Numbered from the stretch's first letter, positions 1-8,009 are shown. The stretch is DNA of 44,506 nucleotides from Opitutales bacterium (GCA_017546455.1 JAFYWY010000076.1:1-44506); one strand, 5' to 3'. Numbers and translations: made by a program. The notes: a model not told the origin generated them from the sequence alone.

Positions 1-342
1 AATTACCGCGGCGGCGACGGTGTCATCAGCTACACGGACGTTCTGCTCGCGCAGAATGACGTGTTCTCCGCACAGCAGACGCTCGTTCAGGCGCGTTTTG
101 CGAAAATCGCTTCGATGATTTCGCTCTACAAGGCCCTCGGCGGCGGCTGGTCGGAAGAAAGCGTTCCCGCCGGCGAAAAGGTTGCCCCGGTCGCTGCGGA
201 AAAGGTTCCCGTGAAGGAAGCTCCCGCGACGGTGGCGGAAGAGGAAGATGCCTTCGAGCAACCGCCGTTGGACGACCTGATTCCGACGTCCTGCGAAGTT
301 ATGGCGGCTCAGTCCGCTGCCTACGACGAAGACGAGGAATAA
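1..342 (+). CDS. Outer-membrane efflux channel (TolC/NodT family), C-terminal end only
   Basis: The reading frame is open from base 1, so only the last 113 residues are present. The segment reading GVISYTDVLLAQNDVFSAQQ, followed by an alanine/leucine helix ending LYKALGGGW, is the typical last periplasmic coiled-coil helix and closing motif of RND-type outer-membrane factors (OEP domain), which form the exit duct of tripartite efflux pumps. After GGGW there is an unusual tail of roughly 60 residues, Ala/Val/Pro/Lys-rich and then strongly acidic, ending DEDEE; most NodT-type proteins stop soon after GGGW. The inner-membrane pump and adaptor would lie upstream of the window. A strong terminator follows at once. 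Family assignment is firm; substrate unknown. Confidence 0.8.
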   Translation, partial: NYRGGDGVISYTDVLLAQNDVFSAQQTLVQARFAKIASMISLYKALGGGWSEESVPAGEKVAPVAAEKVPVKEAPATVAEEEDAFEQPPLDDLIPTSCEVMAAQSAAYDEDEE

Positions 343-358
343 TCGCCTCTTTCGTTTT

Positions 359-394
359 AACGTTCCCGTGAAAATCCGCGGGAACGTTTTTTTT
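359..394 (+). terminator. Rho-independent terminator after the efflux channel gene
   Basis: A perfect 10-bp stem (359-368 AACGTTCCCG with 379-388 CGGGAACGTT) with a 10-nt loop is followed by a run of eight T. It separates the efflux gene from nuoB. The same AACGTTCCCG stem recurs in terminators of the PEP-CTERM cluster near 39.1, 40.1 and 42.3 kb. Confidence 0.9.
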
Positions 395-438
395 GTCCCC
401 GGAGCCCGGCCGTCCGCGTTTTCCGCAGGGGGAAGCCT

Positions 439-1044
439 ATGAATTTCCTTGCGAGAACGGCAGGATGGTTTAGACTCAAGCCAATAGAAGTTTTTGATTT
501 TAGACACATGAGCTCCACAAACACCGAAGTCGGTTATAACAGTAAAATTGAAGGCGGCGTCGTCGTTACGAAATTGGACGCCGCGCTTAATTGGATCCGC
601 TCGCATTCCGTTTGGCCGATGCCGATGGGCTTGGCGTGTTGCGCGATTGAATTCATGTCGGCGAGCTGTTCGCGCTTCGACATTTCCCGCTTCGGGATGG
701 AAGTGACGCGCTTTTCTCCGCGCCAGGCAGACTGCATGATTGTCGCGGGAACGGTCACCTACAAAATGGCGGAAGCCGTGCGCCGTATTTACGACCAGAT
801 GGCCGAACCGAAATGGGTCGTCGCCATGGGAGCCTGCGCCAGCTCCGGCGGGATGTTCCGCTCGTACTCGACCCTGCAGGGCGTGGACCGCATTATCCCC
901 GTGGACGTCTATATTTCCGGCTGCCCGACGCGCCCGGAAGCGCTTTTTGACGGCCTGATGGCGCTACAGGAAATGATCGCCAAGGAACCGGCGCTGCGCC
1001 TGCTCAAGCGCGAACGCCCGGTTAAACCGCTGTACTTCTCGTAA
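439..1044 (+). CDS. nuoB: NADH-quinone oxidoreductase subunit B (complex I, cluster N2)
   Basis: This 201-residue protein is the PSST subunit of the complex I peripheral arm, which holds the terminal [4Fe-4S] cluster N2 that passes electrons to quinone. The four expected cysteine ligands are present: C67 and C68 in [10 protein letters not shown]133 in GACASSGG and C162 in [10 protein letters not shown]. Length is normal. The ATG at 439 follows a purine-rich GGGGGAAG. It is the first gene of a nuoB-nuoC-nuoD run. nuoA, which usually precedes nuoB, is absent: the upstream gene is an efflux channel closed off by a terminator. Confidence 0.97.
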   Translation: MNFLARTAGWFRLKPIEVFDFRHMSSTNTEVGYNSKIEGGVVVTKLDAALNWIRSHSVWPMPMGLACCAIEFMSASCSRFDISRFGMEVTRFSPRQADCMIVAGTVTYKMAEAVRRIYDQMAEPKWVVAMGACASSGGMFRSYSTLQGVDRIIPVDVYISGCPTRPEALFDGLMALQEMIAKEPALRLLKRERPVKPLYFS

Positions 1045-1071
1045 ACGAAAAGCCTCTACGACTACTTTCCC

Positions 1072-1698
1072 ATGCTTTCCGAAAAAGATTTAGAACTGCA
1101 AAAACACTTGCTCGAGGCCTATCCGTACGTCACGGAACGTCCGGGTTCGGCGGACCACGCTTCGGTGGACGTTCCCGCGGACAAGGCGCTTGAATTCGCC
1201 CGCGCTCTGCGCGACGTCGAAGGGTTTGCCGCGATCCAGGAGTGCTGCGGTTGCGACTGGGGCGTGGATGCGTCCCCGCGATTTTCCGCGATTTGGCACC
1301 TTTACAACTACGACAAGCATCTTTACGTGCGCATGAACGTCTATGCGCCGGACAATGCGAAGCCGGAAGTGCCGTCGATGTGCCCGATTTGGGCCGGCGC
1401 GAACTGGCACGAACGCGAAGCCTACGACTTGGTCGGCGTCCGCTTTGCCGGACACCCGGACCTGCGCCGCATCATGATGTGGGACGCTTACCCGTACCAC
1501 CCGCTGCGCAAAGACTTCCCGCTCGCCGGCGTCGAAGTTCCGTTCCCGGATGCCGACACGGTCGCGCAAACCGGCGTGAAGGTGATGCCCGCTCCGCAAA
1601 ACGGCGGTCCGTTCGTCTCCGGCTGCGGCCACACGCTCCGCACCAGCGAACCCTTCGGCCGCGACCAGGAATGGCGCGAAAACAATCGTAAAGGATAA
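1072..1698 (+). CDS. nuoC: NADH-quinone oxidoreductase subunit C (30-kDa subunit)
   Basis: This 208-residue protein is the 30-kDa subunit of the complex I peripheral arm, which packs against NuoD near the quinone site. The family signature is clear in the second half: EREAYDLVGVRFAGHPDLRR followed by WDAYPYHPLRKDFPL. It is a separate gene, not the NuoCD fusion found in enterobacteria. It lies 27 nt after nuoB and 6 nt before nuoD, so the three are probably one transcript. The ATG at 1072 has no clear Shine-Dalgarno sequence, but the N-terminus fits the family length. Confidence 0.95.
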   Translation: MLSEKDLELQKHLLEAYPYVTERPGSADHASVDVPADKALEFARALRDVEGFAAIQECCGCDWGVDASPRFSAIWHLYNYDKHLYVRMNVYAPDNAKPEVPSMCPIWAGANWHEREAYDLVGVRFAGHPDLRRIMMWDAYPYHPLRKDFPLAGVEVPFPDADTVAQTGVKVMPAPQNGGPFVSGCGHTLRTSEPFGRDQEWRENNRKG

Positions 1699-1704
1699 TT
1701 CCCC

Positions 1705-2946
1705 ATGGCAAAAGAAATCGAAATTTCCTGCGCGGATAACGCCGCGCGTAGCGCTCAGGCTGAAGAAGAACTGCTCAATTGCGAAAAAATGCAATTGACG
1801 ATGGGGCCGTCCCACCCGGCGACGCACGGCGTGCTTCGCCTGCAGCTCGAAGTCGATGGTGAAATCGTCACGAAATGTACGCCGGTCGTCGGTTACCTGC
1901 ACCGCGGGGACGACAAGTTGGCGGAAAACATGACCTACAACCAGTTCGTTCCGTTTACCGACCGCCTCGACTACCTCGCGCCGATTTGCAACAACGTCGC
2001 CTACGCGCTGACGGTTGAAAAACTCGCCGGCCTCGAAGTGCCCGCCCGTTGTGCCGCACTCCGCGTCCTGACCTGCGAGCTTTCCCGTATCTCCTCGCAC
2101 TTGCTCGGTCTCGGCGTTTACGCGATGGACACCGGCGCGCTCACGGTCTTCCTTACGACCTACACGGAACGCGAACGCATTTACACGCTCTTCGAAGAAC
2201 TCACGGGGCAACGCCTCACGAACAGCTATACGCGCATCGGCGGCGTCACGCACGACGTTCCCGCCGGCTGGCTCGACCGCGTCGAAAAAGCCTGTGATTC
2301 GATTCTCAAGGGTGTTGACGAAATGGAAGGCCTGCTTTCCCGCAACAAAATCTTCCTCGACCGTACGAAGGATATCGCCGTCATCACGAAGGAAATGGCT
2401 CTCCAATACGGCCTGACCGGGGTGAATCTGCGTTGCGCGGGTATCGAGTCCGACATCCGTAAGAGCCGTCCGTACAGCGGTTACGAACAATACGATTTCG
2501 ATATTCCGGTCGGTTCCGTCGGCGACTGCTACGACCGCTATTTGCTCAAGACGGAAGAAATTCGCCAGTCCGTACGCATCGTGCGCCAGGTCTGCAAAAC
2601 GCTTCCGGACGGACCGATTTTCGCCGAAGATGCGAAGAACATCTGCCTCCCGCCGAAGAATCGCGTGCTCTCCGGCATGGAAGATCTGATTCAAAACTTC
2701 ATGATTACGACGCACGGCCCGCAGATTCCCGCCGGCGAAGCTTATTTCGAAGCGGAAAATCCGAAGGGCGCCCTCGGCTTCTTCATCCACTCCAAGGGCG
2801 GAGGAAAGCCGTACCGCTTGCACGTGCGCGGACCGTCGTTTGTTTCGCTTTCGACGCTTCCGGTGCTCATTCCGGGTTGCTTCATCACGGACATTCCGGC
2901 CATTCTCGGATCGCTGGACTTCGTTCAGGGCGAGTGCGACCGATAA
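1705..2946 (+). CDS. nuoD: NADH-quinone oxidoreductase subunit D (49-kDa subunit)
   Basis: This 413-residue protein is the 49-kDa complex I subunit that forms the quinone cavity with NuoB. It shows MGPSHPATHGVLRL near the N-terminus, YLHRGDDKLAEN in the middle, and the standard closing segment DIPAILGSLDFVQGECDR ending at the usual Asp-Arg. Length is normal for a stand-alone NuoD. An AAAGGA stretch sits upstream of the ATG. No further nuo gene follows: the next gene is an unrelated membrane protein, so the remaining complex I genes must lie elsewhere. Confidence 0.97.
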   Translation: MAKEIEISCADNAARSAQAEEELLNCEKMQLTMGPSHPATHGVLRLQLEVDGEIVTKCTPVVGYLHRGDDKLAENMTYNQFVPFTDRLDYLAPICNNVAYALTVEKLAGLEVPARCAALRVLTCELSRISSHLLGLGVYAMDTGALTVFLTTYTERERIYTLFEELTGQRLTNSYTRIGGVTHDVPAGWLDRVEKACDSILKGVDEMEGLLSRNKIFLDRTKDIAVITKEMALQYGLTGVNLRCAGIESDIRKSRPYSGYEQYDFDIPVGSVGDCYDRYLLKTEEIRQSVRIVRQVCKTLPDGPIFAEDAKNICLPPKNRVLSGMEDLIQNFMITTHGPQIPAGEAYFEAENPKGALGFFIHSKGGGKPYRLHVRGPSFVSLSTLPVLIPGCFITDIPAILGSLDFVQGECDR

Positions 2947-2981
2947 GGAGCTTCATCCATTAACGAGGAAGATTCTCGGAA

Positions 2982-3872
2982 ATGAAATCGAAATTCTTCC
3001 GATTTTTAACGAAAAACGCGGCATTCGTCGCGCTTTTCGTTTTTTTAGGCACGCTGGTAATCGGCGAAAAGGCCTTTCCGGAAATCGAAGAGAAAACCGA
3101 CGCCTATTTTACGGAAACCGTCTCCGAGGCGGCGACGGTTTTCGCGACGGCCCGTGTCATCAACGGCGGCATTTCCGTCATCAAGGATTCGACGGTGACG
3201 GTGACGCCCTTCGGGCTCGGTACCGAGATTGCGCTCGGGCAGGTTTTGGACCCGCTTGACGACGTCATCGAGCGGCTTTCCGATATTCTTTTTACCGTCA
3301 TCGTTGCCTTGGGGATCCAAAAGGCGGTTTACGAAATCATCGGAGCGACCGCGGTTTACGGCATTGGGACCTTGCTTGCGTTAAGCCTTTTGCTGGCGCT
3401 TTGCTTCCGGAACGAAAGGTTGCGGGCGTGGAGCGTTTTTCTGAAAAAAGCGGCGCTCTTGCTGTTGTTCGTACGCGTCGCGCTTCCGTGCTCGGCGCTG
3501 ATTTCGGAGACCGTCGAAACGCATTTCTTCGCTCCGAAAATTGCCGCCTGTCAGGCGCGTTTGTCCGTCTTCGAAGCGGAGACCAAGATTCGTGTCGCCG
3601 AGCAGGATTCTCTTTGGGGCAAGGCGGGGAAAATGAAGGAGCAGCTCCAAGAGAAACTGAAGCTTTATTGGGAAAATGCGATGGATATGGTCGAAGTCGC
3701 TCTCGAAATCGCCGGTCACTACATCGCGCTTTTCCTCGTGCAGGTAATTTTTATTCCGTTGGGCATGTTTTGGCTTCTCGTGAAAATCACCAATCGCTTT
3801 TTCTCGACGGCACTTCCGGAAATCATTCCGTTGGCCGCCCGATCCCGCGAGTCCGACGGCGGGCCGCAGTAA
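2982..3872 (+). CDS. Multi-pass membrane protein of unknown function
   Basis: This 296-residue protein has hydrophobic segments near residues 10-28, 96-145 (probably two helices), 150-170 and 240-268. Between the first two lies a soluble stretch with a conserved-looking block STVTVTPFGLGTEIALGQVL, and between the last two a charged, probably coiled-coil stretch (about 195-235). The C-terminus is short and polar. A GAGGAAG lies about 11 nt before the ATG. I do not recognise a named family; similar proteins are annotated as uncharacterised membrane proteins. It sits 35 nt after nuoD on the same strand and may be cotranscribed, but nothing ties it to complex I. Confidence 0.7.
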   Translation: MKSKFFRFLTKNAAFVALFVFLGTLVIGEKAFPEIEEKTDAYFTETVSEAATVFATARVINGGISVIKDSTVTVTPFGLGTEIALGQVLDPLDDVIERLSDILFTVIVALGIQKAVYEIIGATAVYGIGTLLALSLLLALCFRNERLRAWSVFLKKAALLLLFVRVALPCSALISETVETHFFAPKIAACQARLSVFEAETKIRVAEQDSLWGKAGKMKEQLQEKLKLYWENAMDMVEVALEIAGHYIALFLVQVIFIPLGMFWLLVKITNRFFSTALPEIIPLAARSRESDGGPQ

Positions 3873-3932
3873 ACCGGCTTCCGCGCTTATCGGGATTGAA
3901 TCCGCAGACCGAATCCCATTTAATCCCCTCCC

Positions 3933-4661
3933 ATGAATATTTATCCGGCAATCGACATTCAGGGCGGCCACTGCGTCCGCCTGAAACAGGGCTTGGCCAA
4001 CGAATCGACGCGTTATTTTGAAGACCCCGCGGAACCGGCACGCGAATTTGCCGCCGCGGGAAGCGCCTGGATTCACGTCGTCGATTTGGACGGAGCTTTC
4101 GACGGCGAACCGAAAAATCTGGAAGCGCTCAAGCGCATTGCTGCGACCGGCCTGAAAATCGAATTCGGCGGCGGTCTGCGTACGCTCGAAAATGTCCGCG
4201 CCGTCCTCGATGCGGGTGCAACGCGTGCGATTGTCGGGACCAAGGCTGCGCATGACGATGCCTTTGTCGCCGAACTCGTTAAAACCTTCGGCGGCGAAAA
4301 AATTGCCGTCGGTATCGATGCCAAAGACGGTTTTGTCGCCGTTAAAGGCTGGGTGGACGTGACGACGCGCCGTGCGACGGAACTTGCGGGAACAGCGGCC
4401 CGACTCGGCGTTCAGACGATAATTTATACGGACATCGCGACCGACGGCATGCTCAAGGGACCGAATTTCCCGGCGCTCGAAGAAATGCTGAAAAGCACCT
4501 CCGCCGATATCATCGCTTCCGGCGGCGTTTCGCGTCGTGAAGACATTATCCGCATCCGCGAGCTTGCCGGGAAATATGCGAATCTCGACGGCGCCATCGT
4601 CGGCAAGGCGCTTTATGAAAAACGCGTCGAATTGCCGGACCTCCTGGCGATTGCCCGTTAA
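3933..4661 (+). CDS. hisA: HisA, phosphoribosylformimino-AICAR ribotide isomerase
   Basis: HisA catalyses the Amadori isomerisation of ProFAR to PRFAR in histidine biosynthesis. The 242-residue protein has the TIM-barrel signatures of the family: YPAIDIQGGHCVRLKQG at the N-terminus with catalytic D8, the second catalytic aspartate D129 in VGIDAKDG, and the phosphate-binding loops GGGLRT and ASGGVS. Length is normal. No other his gene is nearby, so the pathway is scattered. A HIT-family gene follows 19 nt later. No Shine-Dalgarno sequence precedes the ATG. Confidence 0.95.
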   Translation: MNIYPAIDIQGGHCVRLKQGLANESTRYFEDPAEPAREFAAAGSAWIHVVDLDGAFDGEPKNLEALKRIAATGLKIEFGGGLRTLENVRAVLDAGATRAIVGTKAAHDDAFVAELVKTFGGEKIAVGIDAKDGFVAVKGWVDVTTRRATELAGTAARLGVQTIIYTDIATDGMLKGPNFPALEEMLKSTSADIIASGGVSRREDIIRIRELAGKYANLDGAIVGKALYEKRVELPDLLAIAR

Positions 4662-4680
4662 TTTTTTACCCCGAATAATC

Positions 4681-5181
4681 ATGAATCACTTGCATCCCTA
4701 CTGGCGCATGGCGTACATCCAGGCGAACAAATCCGGACCGAAATGGGCGGACCCGTTCGCGGAAATTCCGAACCAGCCGGACGAAAAAGAAGTCCACCTG
4801 ATCTATCGCGGCAAGACCTGCTACATCGTCATGAACGCCTTCCCGTACAACGCCGGCCACCTGCTCGTGACGCCTTACCGCGCCGTTCCCGCACTCGCGG
4901 ATTTGACGCCGGAAGAACGCGCCGAAATGATGGAGCTGATTGTACTCGGCGAAAAAATCCTCTCGGATGCACTCAAGCCGGACGGCTTTAATGTCGGTTT
5001 CAATTTCGGCTCGGCAGCCGGCGCCGGCATTCCGCAGCACCTGCATTGCCACATTGTCCCGCGCTGGGAAGGCGACAGCAATTTCATGCCCGTCATCGGC
5101 GACACGCGTACGCTCGTCGAATCGATGGACTCCATGTGGGAGCGACTGAAGCAGTTTACGCCGCCGCATGAGAGAGCTTAA
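4681..5181 (+). CDS. HIT-family nucleotide hydrolase/transferase
   Basis: This 166-residue protein carries the histidine triad HLHCHIVPR near residues 121-129, the active site of the HIT superfamily, which acts on alpha-phosphates of nucleotides (for example Ap4A). The preceding IYRGKTCYIVMNAFPYNAGH and LLVTPYRAV blocks and the length favour the Ap4A phosphorylase/ATP adenylyltransferase-like branch over short Hint proteins. The frame is open upstream to 4537, inside hisA; the ATG at 4681 is chosen because the family-like sequence begins there and it lies just past the hisA stop. The substrate is not shown by the sequence. Confidence 0.85.
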   Translation: MNHLHPYWRMAYIQANKSGPKWADPFAEIPNQPDEKEVHLIYRGKTCYIVMNAFPYNAGHLLVTPYRAVPALADLTPEERAEMMELIVLGEKILSDALKPDGFNVGFNFGSAAGAGIPQHLHCHIVPRWEGDSNFMPVIGDTRTLVESMDSMWERLKQFTPPHERA

Positions 5182-5629
5182 AGAAAGAGCTTAGAGCTTA
5201 ATGCTTAAAGCTTAAAGAGAAGCGGGCGAAACCAGACATAGGTAACACTTTAGATTCAGACATAGGTTACACTTCTAAGGTTACAGAGAGACTACAAGGT
5301 TGGGGATTGGAAGCAAGACTTTGAGTTATCGAAGAAGAATCCTCCCCTATGATGCCCCCTAGGGGGGGCGCCGGCCTCGGGGTGAAGCGCCAGCTTTTCG
5401 GCCGAGATAAACTTAGCAATGTCCGAGTGATACTCTACGAGGAAGACCTCGTAGAGGTAAACACCGAAAGCGTCCCCGCGTGAAATAAGAAGTAAAAAAG
5501 CTCCTCCCCTAAGCTAGGGGAGGGGGACTGCGTGCGGTGGAGGAGTGTGTTGCTTGATTCGTCCGATAAGAGAGATTAAAGAGAAGCCTGCGGCACGGAT
5601 AGAGAGATTAAAGAAAGGCTTTGTATCTT
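5182..5629. other. Gene-free region with short repeats and perfect hairpins
   Basis: No coding sequence is supported here. 5178-5222 is an iterated GCTTAAAG/GCTTAGAG stretch. 5233-5250 and 5257-5274 are two near-identical 18-mers (CAGACATAGGTAACACTT type) in direct orientation. 5433-5442 pairs perfectly with 5447-5456 (CTCTACGAGG stem, AAGA loop), and 5503-5510 pairs with 5516-5523 (CCTCCCCT stem, AAGCT loop). The hairpins are not followed by T-runs, so they look like palindromic repeats rather than terminators. Confidence 0.6.
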
Positions 5630-5880
5630 GTTCCACTGCGCCGCAGGTAGGTCGGGGACGTATCAAAGCCGTTTAGCGGCGCGTTCGCGTGATGCTCGAT
5701 GTTTGATGCTTGGCGCTTGTTTCGCAGGAACTCCGCCTCTTCGAGGCTGTGCGCCGGAGGTGCACGACATAGGATAACCGCGGGTGCAGGCAATAGCCGA
5801 AACCCGCGGACGGGCCTCCGATCCCATGCGCCGCTAAGCGACGTGGATTTGTCTCCGAAGTTCCTGCGGCGCAATGGAAC
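5630..5880 (+). repeat. Dispersed palindromic element, family 1 (copy 1)
   Basis: An element of about 250 bp bounded by an 18-nt imperfect inverted repeat: GTTCCACTGCGCCGCAGG at 5630-5647 and CCTGCGGCGCAATGGAAC at 5863-5880. Its core (about 5743-5805) has the sequence GCGCCGGAGGTGCACGACAT, followed by GGATAACCGCGGGTG and TAGCCGAAACCCGCGG. The core and right end recur at 24.3 kb (inverted), 24.9 kb and 37.75 kb, and the right end alone at 39.9 kb. Short ORFs across it are not convincing. It resembles a MITE or REP-like element with no transposase of its own. Confidence 0.75.
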
Positions 5881-5951
5881 ATTTTCCTTGCCCGCTCCTG
5901 AGAGGCGCTTCCTGCCGCCAAAACAGCGTCTAAATCCGTCCGAAATAAGCG

Positions 5952-5977
5952 TTGACAACTTTTAGGGGGGGTAAAAT
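5952..5977 (+). promoter_or_regulatory. Promoter of PEP-CTERM gene with a G-tract spacer
   Basis: TTGACA at 5952-5957 and TAAAAT at 5972-5977 are separated by 14 nt that include seven consecutive G (5965-5971). An almost identical block, TTGACA, TTTTA, eight G, TAGAAT and a following CTT(T)CATTTTA, lies in front of the PEP-CTERM gene at 39161-39748. Conservation between two otherwise different genes supports a real control element. The 14-15 nt spacer is shorter than the sigma-70 optimum of 17. Confidence 0.6.
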
Positions 5978-6012
5978 GGATCTTTCATTTTAAAATCCAA
6001 ACTTAGAACGTT

Positions 6013-6777
6013 ATGAAAAAATATATCACGATTGCCGCGTTCCTTGCCGCCGGAAGCGCATTGGCGAACGCTGTAGAACTTACGACTCTCGTCACGATGG
6101 ACGAGCTGATTAGTGCTGCGGAAACAAATACCGCAACTAAAGTCGAGAATATGTCGGTCACGACTTATGACTTTGAAAATGGCACATACATCGGCGGAAT
6201 CACTTGTGATGCACTAAACACGGCACTCGCTGATTCGAGCAAGTATATCACGATTGCTGCTTGGATTAAGATGGATGACACCAACGGCGTTGAATCAATT
6301 TTTGGCTATGGCGCACAATCTAACGGGTTTAAATTGTGCACGAATGGCGCCGGCTTGCAGTACACAGCCAAGGGAGTCGCAGACAAAGAAACTGTAAGTG
6401 CTGGTCTCGTTGCAGGTACTTGGACATTGGTCGGGATTTCATTCAAAGGAGGGACCAGTGCTGCAGATGGAGCGAAATACTTTGCTGGAACTGGGAACAG
6501 CAACTTCTATACGCGCAACCTTGGCGGATTTGCCACCCCGGCAGAAGCAGACCAAACCTTTGCAATCGGCTCCGGGAATTCAGGAAATGACCGTGAAACA
6601 TTCAATGGCTCGATTGCCGGATTGACGGTTTTCACTTCGGATTCCGTTATTGGCGGGGTTAATGATGTGACGGCGATCATGGGAACGACGGCTCCCATCC
6701 CTGAGCCTTCCGCATTCGGCTTGCTCGCAGGTCTCGGCGCTTTGGCGCTCGTCGGTACGCGTCGCCGCCGCAAGTAA
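6013..6777 (+). CDS. PEP-CTERM surface protein with LamG-like domain
   Basis: This 254-residue exported protein has a signal peptide (MKKYITIAAFLAAGSALANA) and a C-terminal exosortase sorting signal: PIPEPSAF, a hydrophobic helix LLAGLGALALVGT and a basic RRRRK end. The core looks like a LamG/concanavalin-type sandwich: YDFENGTYIGG, a YITIAAWIKMDD strand, GTWTLVGISFKGG and a final GSIAGLTVF strand. Such proteins are exported, recognised by an exosortase and processed at the PEP motif; binding to a glycan or other surface ligand is inference. It stands alone, with its own promoter at 5952 and terminator at 6816. The start is set by the signal peptide; no Shine-Dalgarno sequence is visible. Confidence 0.88.
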   Translation: MKKYITIAAFLAAGSALANAVELTTLVTMDELISAAETNTATKVENMSVTTYDFENGTYIGGITCDALNTALADSSKYITIAAWIKMDDTNGVESIFGYGAQSNGFKLCTNGAGLQYTAKGVADKETVSAGLVAGTWTLVGISFKGGTSAADGAKYFAGTGNSNFYTRNLGGFATPAEADQTFAIGSGNSGNDRETFNGSIAGLTVFTSDSVIGGVNDVTAIMGTTAPIPEPSAFGLLAGLGALALVGTRRRRK

Positions 6778-6815
6778 TTGAGGGCTTAAAGTTTTAGGGC
6801 TTAAAGCTTAGAGAG

Positions 6816-6852
6816 AGCGCTCTCGCGGGGTTCTGCGGGAGCGCTTTTGTTT
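6816..6852 (+). terminator. Terminator after the LamG-like PEP-CTERM gene
   Basis: An 11-bp stem (6816-6826 with 6835-6845, one G-U pair) and 8-nt loop are followed by TTTTGTTTC. It fits termination of the gene ending at 6777; the intervening bases are GCTTAAAG-type repeat. Confidence 0.8.
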
Positions 6853-6980
6853 CTGCTCTTGCTGAGTAGATGCCAAGCATCAAGCCGGCGCCTGCGGCTT
6901 CTTTAATCTTTTTTTAAGAACCTATCCGTTATCAGTTATCCGCTATACCTTTCCCTAAGCCGCTCTTTAAGCTTTAAGCC

Positions 6981-8009
6981 CTAATCTTTAATCTCTCTCA
7001 GTATCCGCCGGTTTTCCCGCGCGTGAAGCTCGGTGGCGAGCATGGTCAGATTCGGAAGGGTGCCGCTGCGGGCGGCGACTTGCTTGAGCGAGGCGAGCGC
7101 GGGCAGGGCGAACACGCGGTAGCGGGTTTTGCCCATTTCCGCTGAGAGGAAAAAGTAGGCGCCGATGGCCTGCATGAGGCGTTGGGCGGCGGCGCAGAAA
7201 AAGGTTTTCTTCGCTGAGGCGCGTTCGGATTCAGGTAGGCCGATTTGTTCGCAGTAGAACGCGAAAAAGGCCTCCCGGTCTTCGTCGGAAAGTGAAACGT
7301 AGGGGTCGAAAAGCAGCGAGGCGAGGTCGTACCATCCGGTGCCGATGCGCGCGCCCTGGAAATCGATGAAATACCCTGTTCCTTCGCGGTAGAGAATGTT
7401 TTGGGATTGAAAGTCGCGGTGAATCAGCTGCGGCGTTTGGGCGAGCAGGTGAGCGGCGAGTCCGGCGAGTTCGTGTTCGAGTTCGGCGCCCGCCATACCG
7501 CCGATGCAGAGCTTGTGGGCTTTTTTCGCGGCGTTGGTCAGAAAGTAATCGCGTTCCCACTTGTAGTAATCGGCATTGAAGCCGTCGCGCATAATCGGAA
7601 GCTCGCCGAGAACGGGCAGGGCTTTTCGGTGAAGCGTCGCAAGGCTTTTCAGGGCTGATCGGTAGGCGTTTTTCCACGCGGGAGCATTCTGCGTTTGCAG
7701 GGTCCACAGGTCAGTTCCGCCGAGGTCTTCCATGATGAGCAGGCGCGCTTCAACGTCGTGAAAAAAGACCTTGGGCGCGGGGACACCGATGCGGGCGAAG
7801 AATTCCGCCAATCCGGCATAGAGGGCGTTTTCGGCTTTGGAATCGTCGTAAATGCAGGCGATTGCGGGTGTTCCGGAGAAGCGGACGCGGAAGAAGCGCC
7901 GGGTGCCGCCGCCCTTTTTGATTTCGGCGTCCGCATCGGGCAGGACGATTTCGGTGAGAACCGCCGGCGGTAATTTTTCGGCCAAAAATTCGCGTGCATT
8001 TTCGCTCAT
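6981..8009 (-). CDS. amgK: Aminoglycoside phosphotransferase-fold sugar kinase, AmgK-like
   Basis: The protein has the APH/choline-kinase fold with a Brenner-type catalytic loop LIHRDFQSQNILY and the metal-binding YFIDFQGARIG segment; RRFFRVRF and LLIMEDLGG mark the N-lobe. This combination is typical of AmgK, which phosphorylates the anomeric hydroxyl of N-acetylmuramate/N-acetylglucosamine in peptidoglycan recycling. Its usual partner murU is not adjacent, so the substrate is inferred. The frame is open to 8099; candidate ATGs are at 8087, 8051 and 8009. I favour 8009 (MSENAREFLAEKL), which resembles the start of related kinases, but no ribosome-binding site decides it. It is transcribed divergently from lysA. 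Confidence 0.75.
   Translation of the reverse strand: MSENAREFLAEKLPPAVLTEIVLPDADAEIKKGGGTRRFFRVRFSGTPAIACIYDDSKAENALYAGLAEFFARIGVPAPKVFFHDVEARLLIMEDLGGTDLWTLQTQNAPAWKNAYRSALKSLATLHRKALPVLGELPIMRDGFNADYYKWERDYFLTNAAKKAHKLCIGGMAGAELEHELAGLAAHLLAQTPQLIHRDFQSQNILYREGTGYFIDFQGARIGTGWYDLASLLFDPYVSLSDEDREAFFAFYCEQIGLPESERASAKKTFFCAAAQRLMQAIGAYFFLSAEMGKTRYRVFALPALASLKQVAARSGTLPNLTMLATELHARENRRILREIKD

Noticed and set aside
1090-2823. Long open frame on the minus strand across nuoC/nuoD (577 codons)
   Set aside because: It is a codon-bias shadow of real genes; its product is Arg/Val/Phe-rich without any domain. The same holds for 3381-4682, 8115-9302, 10999-13083, 16402-18135, 18864-20816, 23057-24226, 29773-31305, 31582-33303 and 35550-37127.
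5182-5629. Decayed insertion sequence with transposase
   Set aside because: Repeated 18-mers suggest IS ends, but no transposase-like reading frame, even broken, can be recognised.
5699-5965. Short ORFs within the family 1 repeat (also at 24858)
   Set aside because: They follow the repeat, differ in frame and ends between copies, and have no initiation signal or domain.
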